Shown: one piece after another, positions 43,058 through 52,460 of the stretch
Numbering within the stretch: the first letter of the stretch is position 1
How the letters are laid out: each line of letters opens with the position of its first letter
Assembly (NCBI GenBank): GCA_021300155.1
Contig: JAJTID010000017.1
Location: forward strand, 1 to 64,000
Source of the DNA: Pirellula sp.
GTDB taxonomy: Bacteria > Planctomycetota > Planctomycetia > Pirellulales > Pirellulaceae
Direction of reading: 5' to 3'
Length of the DNA stretch: 64,000 bases
Notes under the pieces: model-generated
What the model was told of the DNA's origin: nothing
Database searches by the model: none
What the model saw: only the letters and a program-made list of their open reading frames with translations
Program-made: the position numbers and the translations under genes

Positions 43058-46000
43058 ATGGCTGCCACCACAAGTCCGAAGACAAAACACCTTTCCTGTG
43101 TCCTTCCTGGGTCAAAGACCGAGTCTGTTGCTTTAGAACCGCCGTTTCGAGACGAGTTACTCAGCGCCGAACAACTCGAACGACATGCAAAGCATTTGGC
43201 GTCGACGGACAAGCTGGCGGTGGGGAAAGTCGCTGATACGCTGATCAACAGGTTGGCAGAGAATGAGAAAATACTTCAGTTGACGTATGACGAAGTTACG
43301 GCAGCTGTTGTCAAGAATCGTCGGATTGCTCCGGCTGCCGAGTGGTTGCTCGACAATTTCTATCTATTGGAAGAGCAAATTCACTCGACTCGTCGACTTT
43401 TGCCTCGATCTTACAGCCAAGAGCTGCCACGCCTGACGGACGGGCCAGCAGCAAACTATCCGCGAGTGTATGCGATATCGTTAGAGCTGATATCGCACAC
43501 GGATGGCCGCGTGGATGCGCAAGCTTTGGAGGGGTTCATCACCGCTTATCAATCGGTCGTACCGCTACGTTTGGGCGAGCTATGGGCTTTGCCCCTAATG
43601 CTTCGGTTGGCGCTTATCGAGAACTTGAGGAGGGTTGCAGCGCGCATCGCAGTCGCACGAAGGGATCGAAACTTGGCTGCTGATTGGGCCGACCAAATGA
43701 TTGAAACGGTCGAGCAGTGTCCGTCCGACTTGATTCTCGTCCTCGCCGATATGGCTCGTTCGAACCCGCCACTTTCGGGGGCTTTTCTGGCCGATTTGAC
43801 ACGCCATCTTCACGGACAGAATCCCAATTTCGCGATGGTACACGGTTGGCTTGAACATCGACTGATGGATTCGGGATACACCACCGAACAACTTGTGCTG
43901 GACGAAGGGCAACTGCAAGCGGCCGAGCAAATCTCGGTTGGTAACAGCATTACGAGTTTGCGATTTCTGAGTGTTCATGATTGGCCGCAGTTTGTCGCGA
44001 GACAAAGTCTTGTTGAGCAAACGCTCATACGCGATCCATCGAAAGTCTACGAGTTCATGGACTTTCAAACTCGCAATCGTTATCGACATGCGGTGGAAGC
44101 GATCGCAAAACGCTCAAAGGTCTCGGAGTTTGACGTTGCATTTCGAGCGATCCAACTCGCGGAAAACGAACCAGCCGACAACCCCAGTTCAAGGATGCGC
44201 CATGTCGGCTACTATCTAATCGATCAAGGGCGTCCTGCTCTCGAACGACTCGTTCAGATGCGACTCAACACATCTGTGGTTGTCGATAAGTTTCGACGGG
44301 CGTTTCCCTTGTCGATCTATATGACCGCAGTTTTTCTGTTTGCTTTCCTTGGGATTTTTGGTTTGTTTCACTTGAGCGAATGGTCGTCGAACTCCGTGCT
44401 TTTACGTTGCATCATTGCCATTCCTCTTGTGATGTGTGCGGTCCAACTTGGGTTGGGTATCGTAAACTGGCTAGTAACGATTCTTGTGCGGCCCAATGCG
44501 TTGCCTCGAATGGATTTTCGTACAGGCGTTCCGACTGAACATCGTACCCTCGTGGTTGTCCCAACGATGTTGACTGATGTTGATTCCGTCGAACGGTTGC
44601 TAGAGGGGCTGGAGCTTCGTTTTTTGGCCAACCGCGATCCATCTTTTCAGTTCGCATTGTTGACAGACTTTCAGGATTCGGATCAGGCAACCAATGCGAA
44701 CGATCGAGGGCTCGTGATGCATGCACAGCGAGGCATCGAACGACTCAATCAAACCTACTTCGAAGAAGACAGGACATCATTTTTTCTTTTGCATCGAAGC
44801 AGGAAATGGAATGAATCCGAAGGCGCATGGATGGGGTTCGAGCGCAAGCGAGGCAAGCTAGCCGATCTCAATGCGGTGCTACGCGGTGCGACCGATCGAT
44901 TCTCCGACACCTCAGGCAATTTAAGCGACTTGGAGCGTGTGCGCTATGTGATCACGCTTGATACGGATACACAACTTCCTCGCGATGCAGCTCGTAAAAT
45001 GGTCGAGGTAATGGCTCACCCACTGAATCGCCCCAAGTTTGATGAGAAGACTGGGTTGGTCACTTCTGGGTATTCGATCCTGCAACCACGTGTAGCCATA
45101 AGCATGGCGAGTTCGCAGCGGTCGTGGTTTGTTCGGCTTGTAGGTTCCGACCCAAGCATTGATCCTTACACACGTGTAGTCTCCGATGTCTATCAAGATC
45201 TTTTTAACGAAGGATCCTTTATTGGCAAAGGGATTTACGATGTCGATGCATTCGAAAAGTGTTGTGGTAACTTTCCTACCAATGCAATCCTCAGTCATGA
45301 TCTGCTGGAAAGTTGTTTCGGACGATCGGCACTGATTAGCGATGTCACCTTGTACGAAGACCATCCGTCCAGTTACGCAGCCGATGTAAGTCGGCGTCAC
45401 CGGTGGATTCGAGGGGATTGGCAAATCGCCGCTTGGCTTCTACCTCGGGTACGAGGTACGCACTCTTCACCCATCCGCAATCCTATTTCAGCATTGTCCA
45501 GTTGGAAGATCTTTGACAATCTTCGACGAAGCTTGATGCCGATTGCGATGGTAGTTCTGTTGCTCTGTAGCTGGCTGATGACAAGTCCGACCACTGCGGT
45601 GGCGACAACATTATTTGTTGTGTTGGTGGTTATTGCACCCAGGATTCTAGCGGCCTTGATCGATTTCGCCTTCAAACCGACCGATCTGTCAATCGCAACC
45701 CATTTGAAATCCGCGTTAGGTGCGATTGTACGTCCCGTCGCTCAATCCATGTTCACGTTGGTATTCTTGCCATACGAAGCTTGGATAAGTATGGATGCGA
45801 TCGTACGCACGTTGGTGCGTGTGCATTGGACGAAACGGCGGTTGCTAGAATGGCGAACTTCCTGCGATTCCGAACGTTTAGCCCGCACTGATTTCGCTGG
45901 ATTTTACCGAACCATGTGGGTTGCGCCTGTGGTGGCGGCTTCTTCGTTTGCAATCATCGCATGGTTCAATCGACCAGTACTTTCAACTGCTAGTCCTTTT

Positions 46001-49000
46001 TTGATTCTTTGGGTCCTTTCACCTGCGATCGCTTGGTGGTTGAGTCGATTGATCCCGGTGAAGAATGATCGACTCAAAGAGCCCCAACGCCAGTTCTTGC
46101 GTGTCATGGCGCGAAGAACATGGCGGTACTTTGAGGAATTCACGACGGTACAAGACAACTGGTTACCACCAGACAACGTGCACGTAAACCCAAATGCTGT
46201 GATCGCTTCCCGAACTAGTCCGACCAACATTGGGATGGGACTTTTGGCGGACCTGGCAGCATACGATTTCGGATACTGTTCTGTTGAACAGCTTGTGACG
46301 CGGACGAAAAACACGCTCGGAACACTCGAGAGAATGGAGCGATACCGTGGCCATTTCTTCAATTGGTACAACACCAGGACTTTAGCACCACTGCTGCCTC
46401 GCTATGTATCCACGGTTGATAGCGGCAATCTCATCGGTCATTTAAGAGTGCTGGCGGCTGGCTTTGAGCAAATCATCGACACCCCGATCGCTTCTACCAA
46501 TCTGTTCCGAGGAATTCACGACACGCTGGCGATATTGCTACAGGATATAGCTTCGAACACCCCGCAAATTGTCGATGTCGCAACGCGTTTGGTAGGTAGT
46601 GCCACCCACCGGCGTATTGAGTCACAGATGGAGATATTAGGAAGGCAAGAGGCGAAAATCAGTGTTGGACTAGAGATTCTTCCGAAGCTCCGAGGTGAAT
46701 TGGCCGAGCTGAAAGCAACCCTTACGAATCAATCGGAAGCCATTTGGTGGTGCGATGCTGTGCTACGGACTTGTGATGGACAGCTTGCGGAATTGCGTGC
46801 CCTGGGCCAATGGTCCACTCTCGCACTGCCCGACGAATCGTCTTGGGGAGGAGCGACAACTCCTATCTCGGAACTTTTGAAGAAACTTCAAACAGAATTA
46901 GATAGTGCCGAAGCGAACGCAACACTGCGGAGTATCGCTGCCTTTCCTGAAACGGTCTGTCTGCGAATTGATGCGATTCGGCCTCTTCTCATGGATGCCA
47001 ATCGCGATTTGGGAGCGCCATCTACCGAAATCTTGGATTGGTTGAACGCTCTGCATCTGTCGATGACAGAGTCTGCCGAGTTTGCCCTGCATCGAATCGA
47101 GGAGCTAGAGTCTCTATGCTTCAACTGTAGAGAAATTGCCAAGATGGATTTCCAATTCTTGGAAAGCAAGATGCGAGATCTGTTTTCCATCGGATTCAAT
47201 GTCACCGAAAACCAATTGGATTCTGGTTGCTATGACTTGTTGGCCTCGGAAGCCCGGCTAGCCACCTATGTTCTGATTGCCCAAGGACAGATAGGGCAGG
47301 AGCATTGGTTCTCGTTGGGACGATTGCTCACGAATGCCGATGGTGCGCCAGCTCTGTTGAGTTGGAGCGGCTCGATGTTCGAGTACTTGATGCCATTGTT
47401 GGTCATGCCAACCTACGACCACACGTTGCTCGACCAAACGTATCGTGCCGTAGTCTCTCGACAAATAGATTATGGCCGACAACGAGGAGTGCCGTGGGGT
47501 GTGTCCGAGTCGGGCTACCAAGCTTTCGACCTCAATCTCAATTATCAGTATCGAGCCTTTGGTGTTCCAGGTTTAGGTCTCAAGAGAGGGCTCGCAGAAG
47601 ACTTGGTTATCGCGCCATATGCTTCTGCATTAGCCTTGATGGTGGCCCCTGATATGGCATGTCGCAATCTCGAACGACTTGCACGCGATGGCCGTTCCAG
47701 TGCATGTGGATTTTATGAAGCCGTCGATTACACCGCTTCGAGACTACCGCCTGGAAGCAGCAGTGTTACGATCCGACAATACATGGCACACCATGCCAGC
47801 ATGAGTTTGCTCTCTTTTGCATATATCCTCTTGGATAAACCTATGCAGAAGCGTTTCAACCTGGATCTAACGTTGCGTTCAACAGAACTATTGCTCCAAG
47901 AACGCGTTCCGAGAAATACAGTCCCTCTCTTTCCGCACGCCAACGAAGCGAATGCTGCTCGTCCCTCGACCGCAGAAGAGTCGGGGACCATGCGTGTGTT
48001 CTCGGATCCAACGACGGCGGTACCTGAGGTGCATCTTCTTTCTAACGGCCAGTATCACGTGGCGATCACCAGCGCAGGGGGTGGTTACAGTCGATGGCGT
48101 GGGGTTTCTGTCACTCGTTGGCGTGAAGACCCTACACGCGATTGCTGGGGAAATTTCTGTTATGTGCGCGATCTAGACAGCGGTACAGTTTGGTCGACAG
48201 CGTGGCAACCGACAACCACTGCCGCAAAAAAGTATGAAGCTATATTCACGCAGGCCCGAGCGGAGTTTCGCCGCATCGATGAGCAGATCGAGATGCATAC
48301 GATGATCAGCGTTGCATCGGAAGATGACTTGGAGTTGCGTCGAACGAAGCTTACGAATCGATCCGACCGCGCTCGCCGCATTGAGATCACAAGCTATGCC
48401 GAAGTGGTCTTGGCAGCTCAGACGCAGGACGAATCCCATGCCTCCTTCAGCAATTTATTCGTTCAGACAGAGCTATTGAACAAGCAAGGAGCGATTCTGT
48501 GCACGCGGCGACCGCGATCTGCCGAAGAGCAGCCCCCCTGGATGATACATATGATGACTGCAACCGGTAAGCAATTGGACGAAACGTCTTATGAAACGGA
48601 CAGGATGCAATTCATCGGTCGAGGTAGGTCGACCGATTCTCCGAATGCTCTTCAGAGTCGTGGTCCACTTACGAATAGTCAAGGTGCTACGCTCGACCCG
48701 ATCGTGAGCATTCGCAAAGTTCTGCTCATTCAACCGAATGAGACTGTGACGGTAGACTTGATAACTGGGATGGGAGAATCCTGTGAAGTCGCGACCGCTA
48801 TGGTGGAGAAGTATCTCGATTCAAGCCTGGCGGATCGAGTCTTTGAACTCGCATGGACGCGAGGACTGATCATGTTGCAGCAACTCAATGCATCGGAATC
48901 GGAGTCGCTGACTTTCAGTCGCTTGGCCGGATCTGTGATCTTTGCATCGCGGATGCGACGTGCGAAGTCTGGTGTACTCGTTCAGAATCGGCGTGGGCAG

Positions 49001-51862
49001 TCTGGATTATGGAGTTATGGAATATCCGGGGATTTTCCAATTGTATTGGTCCGGATTTGCAATGCTGAAAAGCTGGATTTGGTCCGCGATGCAGTTCGAG
49101 CGCACGCGTACTGGAGAAAGAAGGGGCTAGCTGTCGACTTGGTCATATGGAACGAAGACGACTCGGTTTATCGACAATCGCTTCAAGAATCCATCCTGGA
49201 CATTGTGACGGCCAGTCCTGAAGCGGCCATGGTCGATCGACCGGGAGGTGTGTTTGTCCGTCGTGGTGAGCACATGTCGGAAGAGGATCGCGCGCTCCTA
49301 CAAACCGTCGCACGCATTGTGCTTCAAGATGACGCAGGCACGTTGGTGGACCAAGTCCATCGACGGATGCGCCCAGAAATGGCAATGCCAAGATTCCGGC
49401 CAACCAGGACAATGCTCGAAACGCTTGTCGCACAAGAAACACCCAAACGGGATCTTGAATTCGATAATGGCATCGGTGGCTTCAGTCGTGATGGACGCGA
49501 GTATGTTGTGACACTGAAACCAGGACAAGCGACTCCCGCACCTTGGGTGAATGTGATCGCGAATGAGCAAATAGGCACCGTCATTTCTGAGACAGGAAGT
49601 GCTTACACTTGGGCCGAGAACAGCCACGAGTTTCGATTGACAACGTGGAACAACGATCCTGTTTCGGATACCGCGAGCGAGGCGATTTATCTACGAGACG
49701 AGGACACAGGCAGGTTTTGGTCTCCATCCCCTTCGCCGTGCCGTGGTAACGGAACCTATGTTTCGCGACATGGCTTTGGCTACAGCATTTTCGACTATAC
49801 CGAAGATGGAATCACGACGGAGCTATGCATCTATGTTTCGATCGACGAACCGATCAAGTATGCCCGGTTGAAGGTCACCAACCATTCAGGAAGACAACGG
49901 AATTTGTCTGCAACTGGCTATTGGGAATGGGTGCTCGGTGAGGTCCGAAGCAAATCGCTAATGCATGTGACCACCGACATTGATCCGGCGACCAATGCTG
50001 TGTTTGCTCGCAACTCGTACAGTCCAGAGTTTGCAGATCGCGTTGCCTTTGTAGACTGCAGCGAGCCACAACGAACGATCACATGCGATCGAACAGAGTT
50101 TCTTGGTAGAAATGGACGTCCTGCCAATCCAGCGGCGATGAAGAGTACGAAGTTATCGGGACGTGTCGGCGCTGGGCTGGACCCATGTGCGGCGATTCAA
50201 ACGTATATGACGATCGAGGATGGGCATGAACGAACAGTCATGTTTACCATTGGGGCTGCGAAGAATGAAGAAGCCGCTCGGAAGTTGATTCTCAAAACAC
50301 GTGGCACAGACAATAGCTACAAAGCTTTGGAGAACGTATGGCATTACTGGAGCCAGACACTGAGTGCGGTCTACATTGAGACCCCAGATCCTTCGGTCAA
50401 TTTTTTAGCCAATGGATGGCTCATTTACCAGACCCTTTCCTGTCGTCTGTGGGCTCGATCTGGATTTTATCAGTCGGGCGGTGCTTATGGTTTCCGCGAT
50501 CAACTTCAAGATACCATGGCTCTCATTCACGCGGAGCCCGGGTTGTTTCGAAAGCAAATTCAGCGGGCAGCTTCGCGACAATTCCGCGAGGGTGATGTGC
50601 AGCATTGGTGGCATCCGCCTGTAGGTCGCGGCGTTAGGACTCACTTCTCAGATGATCTTCTCTGGTTACCGTTGGCGCTGTGTCGCTATGTGCAGGTGAC
50701 AGGTGACACTGGATTGCTCGATGAGATGATTCCATTTTTGACATCACGGCTGTTGCATGATGACGAAGAAGCGAACTACGATCTGCCACAAATCTCCGAG
50801 GATGTCGGTTCGGTATACGATCATGCGTTGCGCGCCATCGATCGATCATTGCAATTCGGATTGCATGGTTTACCACTCATGGGTTGCGGCGACTGGAACG
50901 ATGGAATGAATCTCGTCGGACAACATGGCAAGGGCGAGAGCGTCTGGCTGGCGTTCTTCCTTTATGAAGTCATGAACCAGTTTGCGATCCTCGCGAGACA
51001 GCGTAATGATATCGGTACGGCGGATCGACTCGAGTTAGAAGCGGGGCGGTTGCGAGGGAACATTGAACAATCGGCATGGGATGGTCTATGGTATCGACGA
51101 GCGTACTTTGATGATGGAACACCGCTTGGATCGTCCGAGAACCTGGAATGCCAAATCGACTCGATCTCGCAGAGTTGGTCCGTGCTGTCTGGTGCAGGTA
51201 CACAAGACAGGACCACGATGGCGATGGAAAGTCTTTATCGCCGATTGGTGAAGAGCGACGGCCAATTGGTTTTGCTTCTGGATCCGCCATTCGACGAATC
51301 GAATCTCAACCCGGGTTACATCAAGGGGTATGTCCCTGGTGTTCGCGAAAACGGTGGTCAATACACACATGGTGCGATCTGGGCTGCGATGGCGTTTGCG
51401 GAGATGGGAGACACCGATCGAGCGTGGGAATTGTTCTCGCTTATCAACCCCATCCATCATGGTTCGACTTCTACGGGAATAGCCAAGTACCGAGTCGAGC
51501 CATATGTTGTCGCAGCAGATGTGTACGGAGTATCCCCGCATGTTGGGCGAGGTGGCTGGACTTGGTATACAGGTTCGGCTGGTTGGATGTATCGACTTAT
51601 ATTGGAATCGCTACTGGGCCTTCATTTGGATGTTGATAAACTGCGATTCAATCCACTTCCACCTCGCGATTGGCCAACTTTCAAGATCCACTACAGGTAT
51701 CGTGAGACGTTCTACCATATCACAGTTCTTTGCGATGGTCATGGTAATACCATTCAATCCATGTCAGTCGATGGAGTTGAGCAATCGGAGCATTTTGTTC
51801 GTCTCGTGGATGATCGAGGCAATCACGAGGTGACAATAGACTTAGGCAATGAAGTGAAATAA
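43058..51862 (+). CDS. ndvB: Cyclic beta-1,2-glucan synthase-like giant protein (NdvB/Cgs type)
   Basis: At 2934 residues this is the usual size of NdvB/Cgs proteins, which initiate, elongate and cyclise beta-1,2-glucans and release them to the periplasm. A helical N-terminal domain (~1-410) is followed by two membrane segments (~418-475). The GT84 domain (~490-800) has VVVPTMLTDVDSVERLL, the DTDTQLP acidic site (~632) and HRWIRGDWQ as the (Q/R)xxRW-like motif. More membrane segments follow (~827-1000). Next are a glycoamylase-like domain (~1415-1540, VPWGVSESGYQAFD) and two GT36/GH94-type beta domains (~1655 and ~2135 on). The C-terminal phosphorylase barrel has CGDWNDGMNLVG near 2610, with the catalytic Asp. 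No frameshift is seen. Confidence 0.93.
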   Translation: MAATTSPKTKHLSCVLPGSKTESVALEPPFRDELLSAEQLERHAKHLASTDKLAVGKVADTLINRLAENEKILQLTYDEVTAAVVKNRRIAPAAEWLLDNFYLLEEQIHSTRRLLPRSYSQELPRLTDGPAANYPRVYAISLELISHTDGRVDAQALEGFITAYQSVVPLRLGELWALPLMLRLALIENLRRVAARIAVARRDRNLAADWADQMIETVEQCPSDLILVLADMARSNPPLSGAFLADLTRHLHGQNPNFAMVHGWLEHRLMDSGYTTEQLVLDEGQLQAAEQISVGNSITSLRFLSVHDWPQFVARQSLVEQTLIRDPSKVYEFMDFQTRNRYRHAVEAIAKRSKVSEFDVAFRAIQLAENEPADNPSSRMRHVGYYLIDQGRPALERLVQMRLNTSVVVDKFRRAFPLSIYMTAVFLFAFLGIFGLFHLSEWSSNSVLLRCIIAIPLVMCAVQLGLGIVNWLVTILVRPNALPRMDFRTGVPTEHRTLVVVPTMLTDVDSVERLLEGLELRFLANRDPSFQFALLTDFQDSDQATNANDRGLVMHAQRGIERLNQTYFEEDRTSFFLLHRSRKWNESEGAWMGFERKRGKLADLNAVLRGATDRFSDTSGNLSDLERVRYVITLDTDTQLPRDAARKMVEVMAHPLNRPKFDEKTGLVTSGYSILQPRVAISMASSQRSWFVRLVGSDPSIDPYTRVVSDVYQDLFNEGSFIGKGIYDVDAFEKCCGNFPTNAILSHDLLESCFGRSALISDVTLYEDHPSSYAADVSRRHRWIRGDWQIAAWLLPRVRGTHSSPIRNPISALSSWKIFDNLRRSLMPIAMVVLLLCSWLMTSPTTAVATTLFVVLVVIAPRILAALIDFAFKPTDLSIATHLKSALGAIVRPVAQSMFTLVFLPYEAWISMDAIVRTLVRVHWTKRRLLEWRTSCDSERLARTDFAGFYRTMWVAPVVAASSFAIIAWFNRPVLSTASPFLILWVLSPAIAWWLSRLIPVKNDRLKEPQRQFLRVMARRTWRYFEEFTTVQDNWLPPDNVHVNPNAVIASRTSPTNIGMGLLADLAAYDFGYCSVEQLVTRTKNTLGTLERMERYRGHFFNWYNTRTLAPLLPRYVSTVDSGNLIGHLRVLAAGFEQIIDTPIASTNLFRGIHDTLAILLQDIASNTPQIVDVATRLVGSATHRRIESQMEILGRQEAKISVGLEILPKLRGELAELKATLTNQSEAIWWCDAVLRTCDGQLAELRALGQWSTLALPDESSWGGATTPISELLKKLQTELDSAEANATLRSIAAFPETVCLRIDAIRPLLMDANRDLGAPSTEILDWLNALHLSMTESAEFALHRIEELESLCFNCREIAKMDFQFLESKMRDLFSIGFNVTENQLDSGCYDLLASEARLATYVLIAQGQIGQEHWFSLGRLLTNADGAPALLSWSGSMFEYLMPLLVMPTYDHTLLDQTYRAVVSRQIDYGRQRGVPWGVSESGYQAFDLNLNYQYRAFGVPGLGLKRGLAEDLVIAPYASALALMVAPDMACRNLERLARDGRSSACGFYEAVDYTASRLPPGSSSVTIRQYMAHHASMSLLSFAYILLDKPMQKRFNLDLTLRSTELLLQERVPRNTVPLFPHANEANAARPSTAEESGTMRVFSDPTTAVPEVHLLSNGQYHVAITSAGGGYSRWRGVSVTRWREDPTRDCWGNFCYVRDLDSGTVWSTAWQPTTTAAKKYEAIFTQARAEFRRIDEQIEMHTMISVASEDDLELRRTKLTNRSDRARRIEITSYAEVVLAAQTQDESHASFSNLFVQTELLNKQGAILCTRRPRSAEEQPPWMIHMMTATGKQLDETSYETDRMQFIGRGRSTDSPNALQSRGPLTNSQGATLDPIVSIRKVLLIQPNETVTVDLITGMGESCEVATAMVEKYLDSSLADRVFELAWTRGLIMLQQLNASESESLTFSRLAGSVIFASRMRRAKSGVLVQNRRGQSGLWSYGISGDFPIVLVRICNAEKLDLVRDAVRAHAYWRKKGLAVDLVIWNEDDSVYRQSLQESILDIVTASPEAAMVDRPGGVFVRRGEHMSEEDRALLQTVARIVLQDDAGTLVDQVHRRMRPEMAMPRFRPTRTMLETLVAQETPKRDLEFDNGIGGFSRDGREYVVTLKPGQATPAPWVNVIANEQIGTVISETGSAYTWAENSHEFRLTTWNNDPVSDTASEAIYLRDEDTGRFWSPSPSPCRGNGTYVSRHGFGYSIFDYTEDGITTELCIYVSIDEPIKYARLKVTNHSGRQRNLSATGYWEWVLGEVRSKSLMHVTTDIDPATNAVFARNSYSPEFADRVAFVDCSEPQRTITCDRTEFLGRNGRPANPAAMKSTKLSGRVGAGLDPCAAIQTYMTIEDGHERTVMFTIGAAKNEEAARKLILKTRGTDNSYKALENVWHYWSQTLSAVYIETPDPSVNFLANGWLIYQTLSCRLWARSGFYQSGGAYGFRDQLQDTMALIHAEPGLFRKQIQRAASRQFREGDVQHWWHPPVGRGVRTHFSDDLLWLPLALCRYVQVTGDTGLLDEMIPFLTSRLLHDDEEANYDLPQISEDVGSVYDHALRAIDRSLQFGLHGLPLMGCGDWNDGMNLVGQHGKGESVWLAFFLYEVMNQFAILARQRNDIGTADRLELEAGRLRGNIEQSAWDGLWYRRAYFDDGTPLGSSENLECQIDSISQSWSVLSGAGTQDRTTMAMESLYRRLVKSDGQLVLLLDPPFDESNLNPGYIKGYVPGVRENGGQYTHGAIWAAMAFAEMGDTDRAWELFSLINPIHHGSTSTGIAKYRVEPYVVAADVYGVSPHVGRGGWTWYTGSAGWMYRLILESLLGLHLDVDKLRFNPLPPRDWPTFKIHYRYRETFYHITVLCDGHGNTIQSMSVDGVEQSEHFVRLVDDRGNHEVTIDLGNEVK

Positions 51863-51891
51863 TTGCGATAAGACGGACGGGTTGGGAAAGG

Positions 51892-52311
51892 CTACTTGCG
51901 CTTTGGTTCGCGGAAATTGGGAGGTTCAATCAAGGTGAAGATGATGATTTCCTCGCCGGTCAGTGTGCTAATGTCATGGTGGAGGCTGACTGGATTTACG
52001 CCCGTAATGTCCCGAATGATTTCTTCCAATTTAGGTCGAGCGATTTCGATCAACTGCGATCGAACTTGTTTCAAAAGATCGCGTCCTTTGTCGACGGGAA
52101 GTGTCTTTACAAGATGTTGTTCAGCGGAGGTCAACACGCCTTGCAGTCGCACGAGTAACAAATCATGGATTAGATGAGCGTGAATATCTTTGGGACCGCG
52201 TCCCATGAACTCTTGTTCAAACCGGGAAATACACTGACAGATCGCCGCTTCCATCTCACCTTGTGTTTTGGACGGCTCGCTAATTTTGAAATCTCCGCTT
52301 CTTTGGTTCAT
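51892..52311 (-). CDS. DUF2294-family protein
   Basis: A 139-residue soluble protein. Its order of segments, ISRFEQEFMGRGPKDIHAHLIHDLLLVRLQGVLTSAEQHL, GRDLLKQVRSQLIEIARPKLEEII and GVNPVSLHHDISTLTGEEIIIFTL, matches DUF2294. Members have been linked to Na+/carbonate chemistry and to biofilm regulation in other bacteria, but no biochemical function is firm. It converges with the glucan synthase gene, 29 bases from its stop, with no terminator visible in the short gap. No neighbour on its strand is close. Confidence 0.85.
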   Translation of the reverse strand: MNQRSGDFKISEPSKTQGEMEAAICQCISRFEQEFMGRGPKDIHAHLIHDLLLVRLQGVLTSAEQHLVKTLPVDKGRDLLKQVRSQLIEIARPKLEEIIRDITGVNPVSLHHDISTLTGEEIIIFTLIEPPNFREPKRK

Positions 52312-52460
52312 GCTTCTGGATGGAAGATGCTACCGTGCACCCTTGGATAAAGCAATCAAACCACTTGATGAGTTTCCTGCGGTTTCGTTACTTGGTTTGC
52401 CACAACAAGAATACATCGATTAACTCCGATCGCGAAAACGATGGCGGATGTAATGAATAC

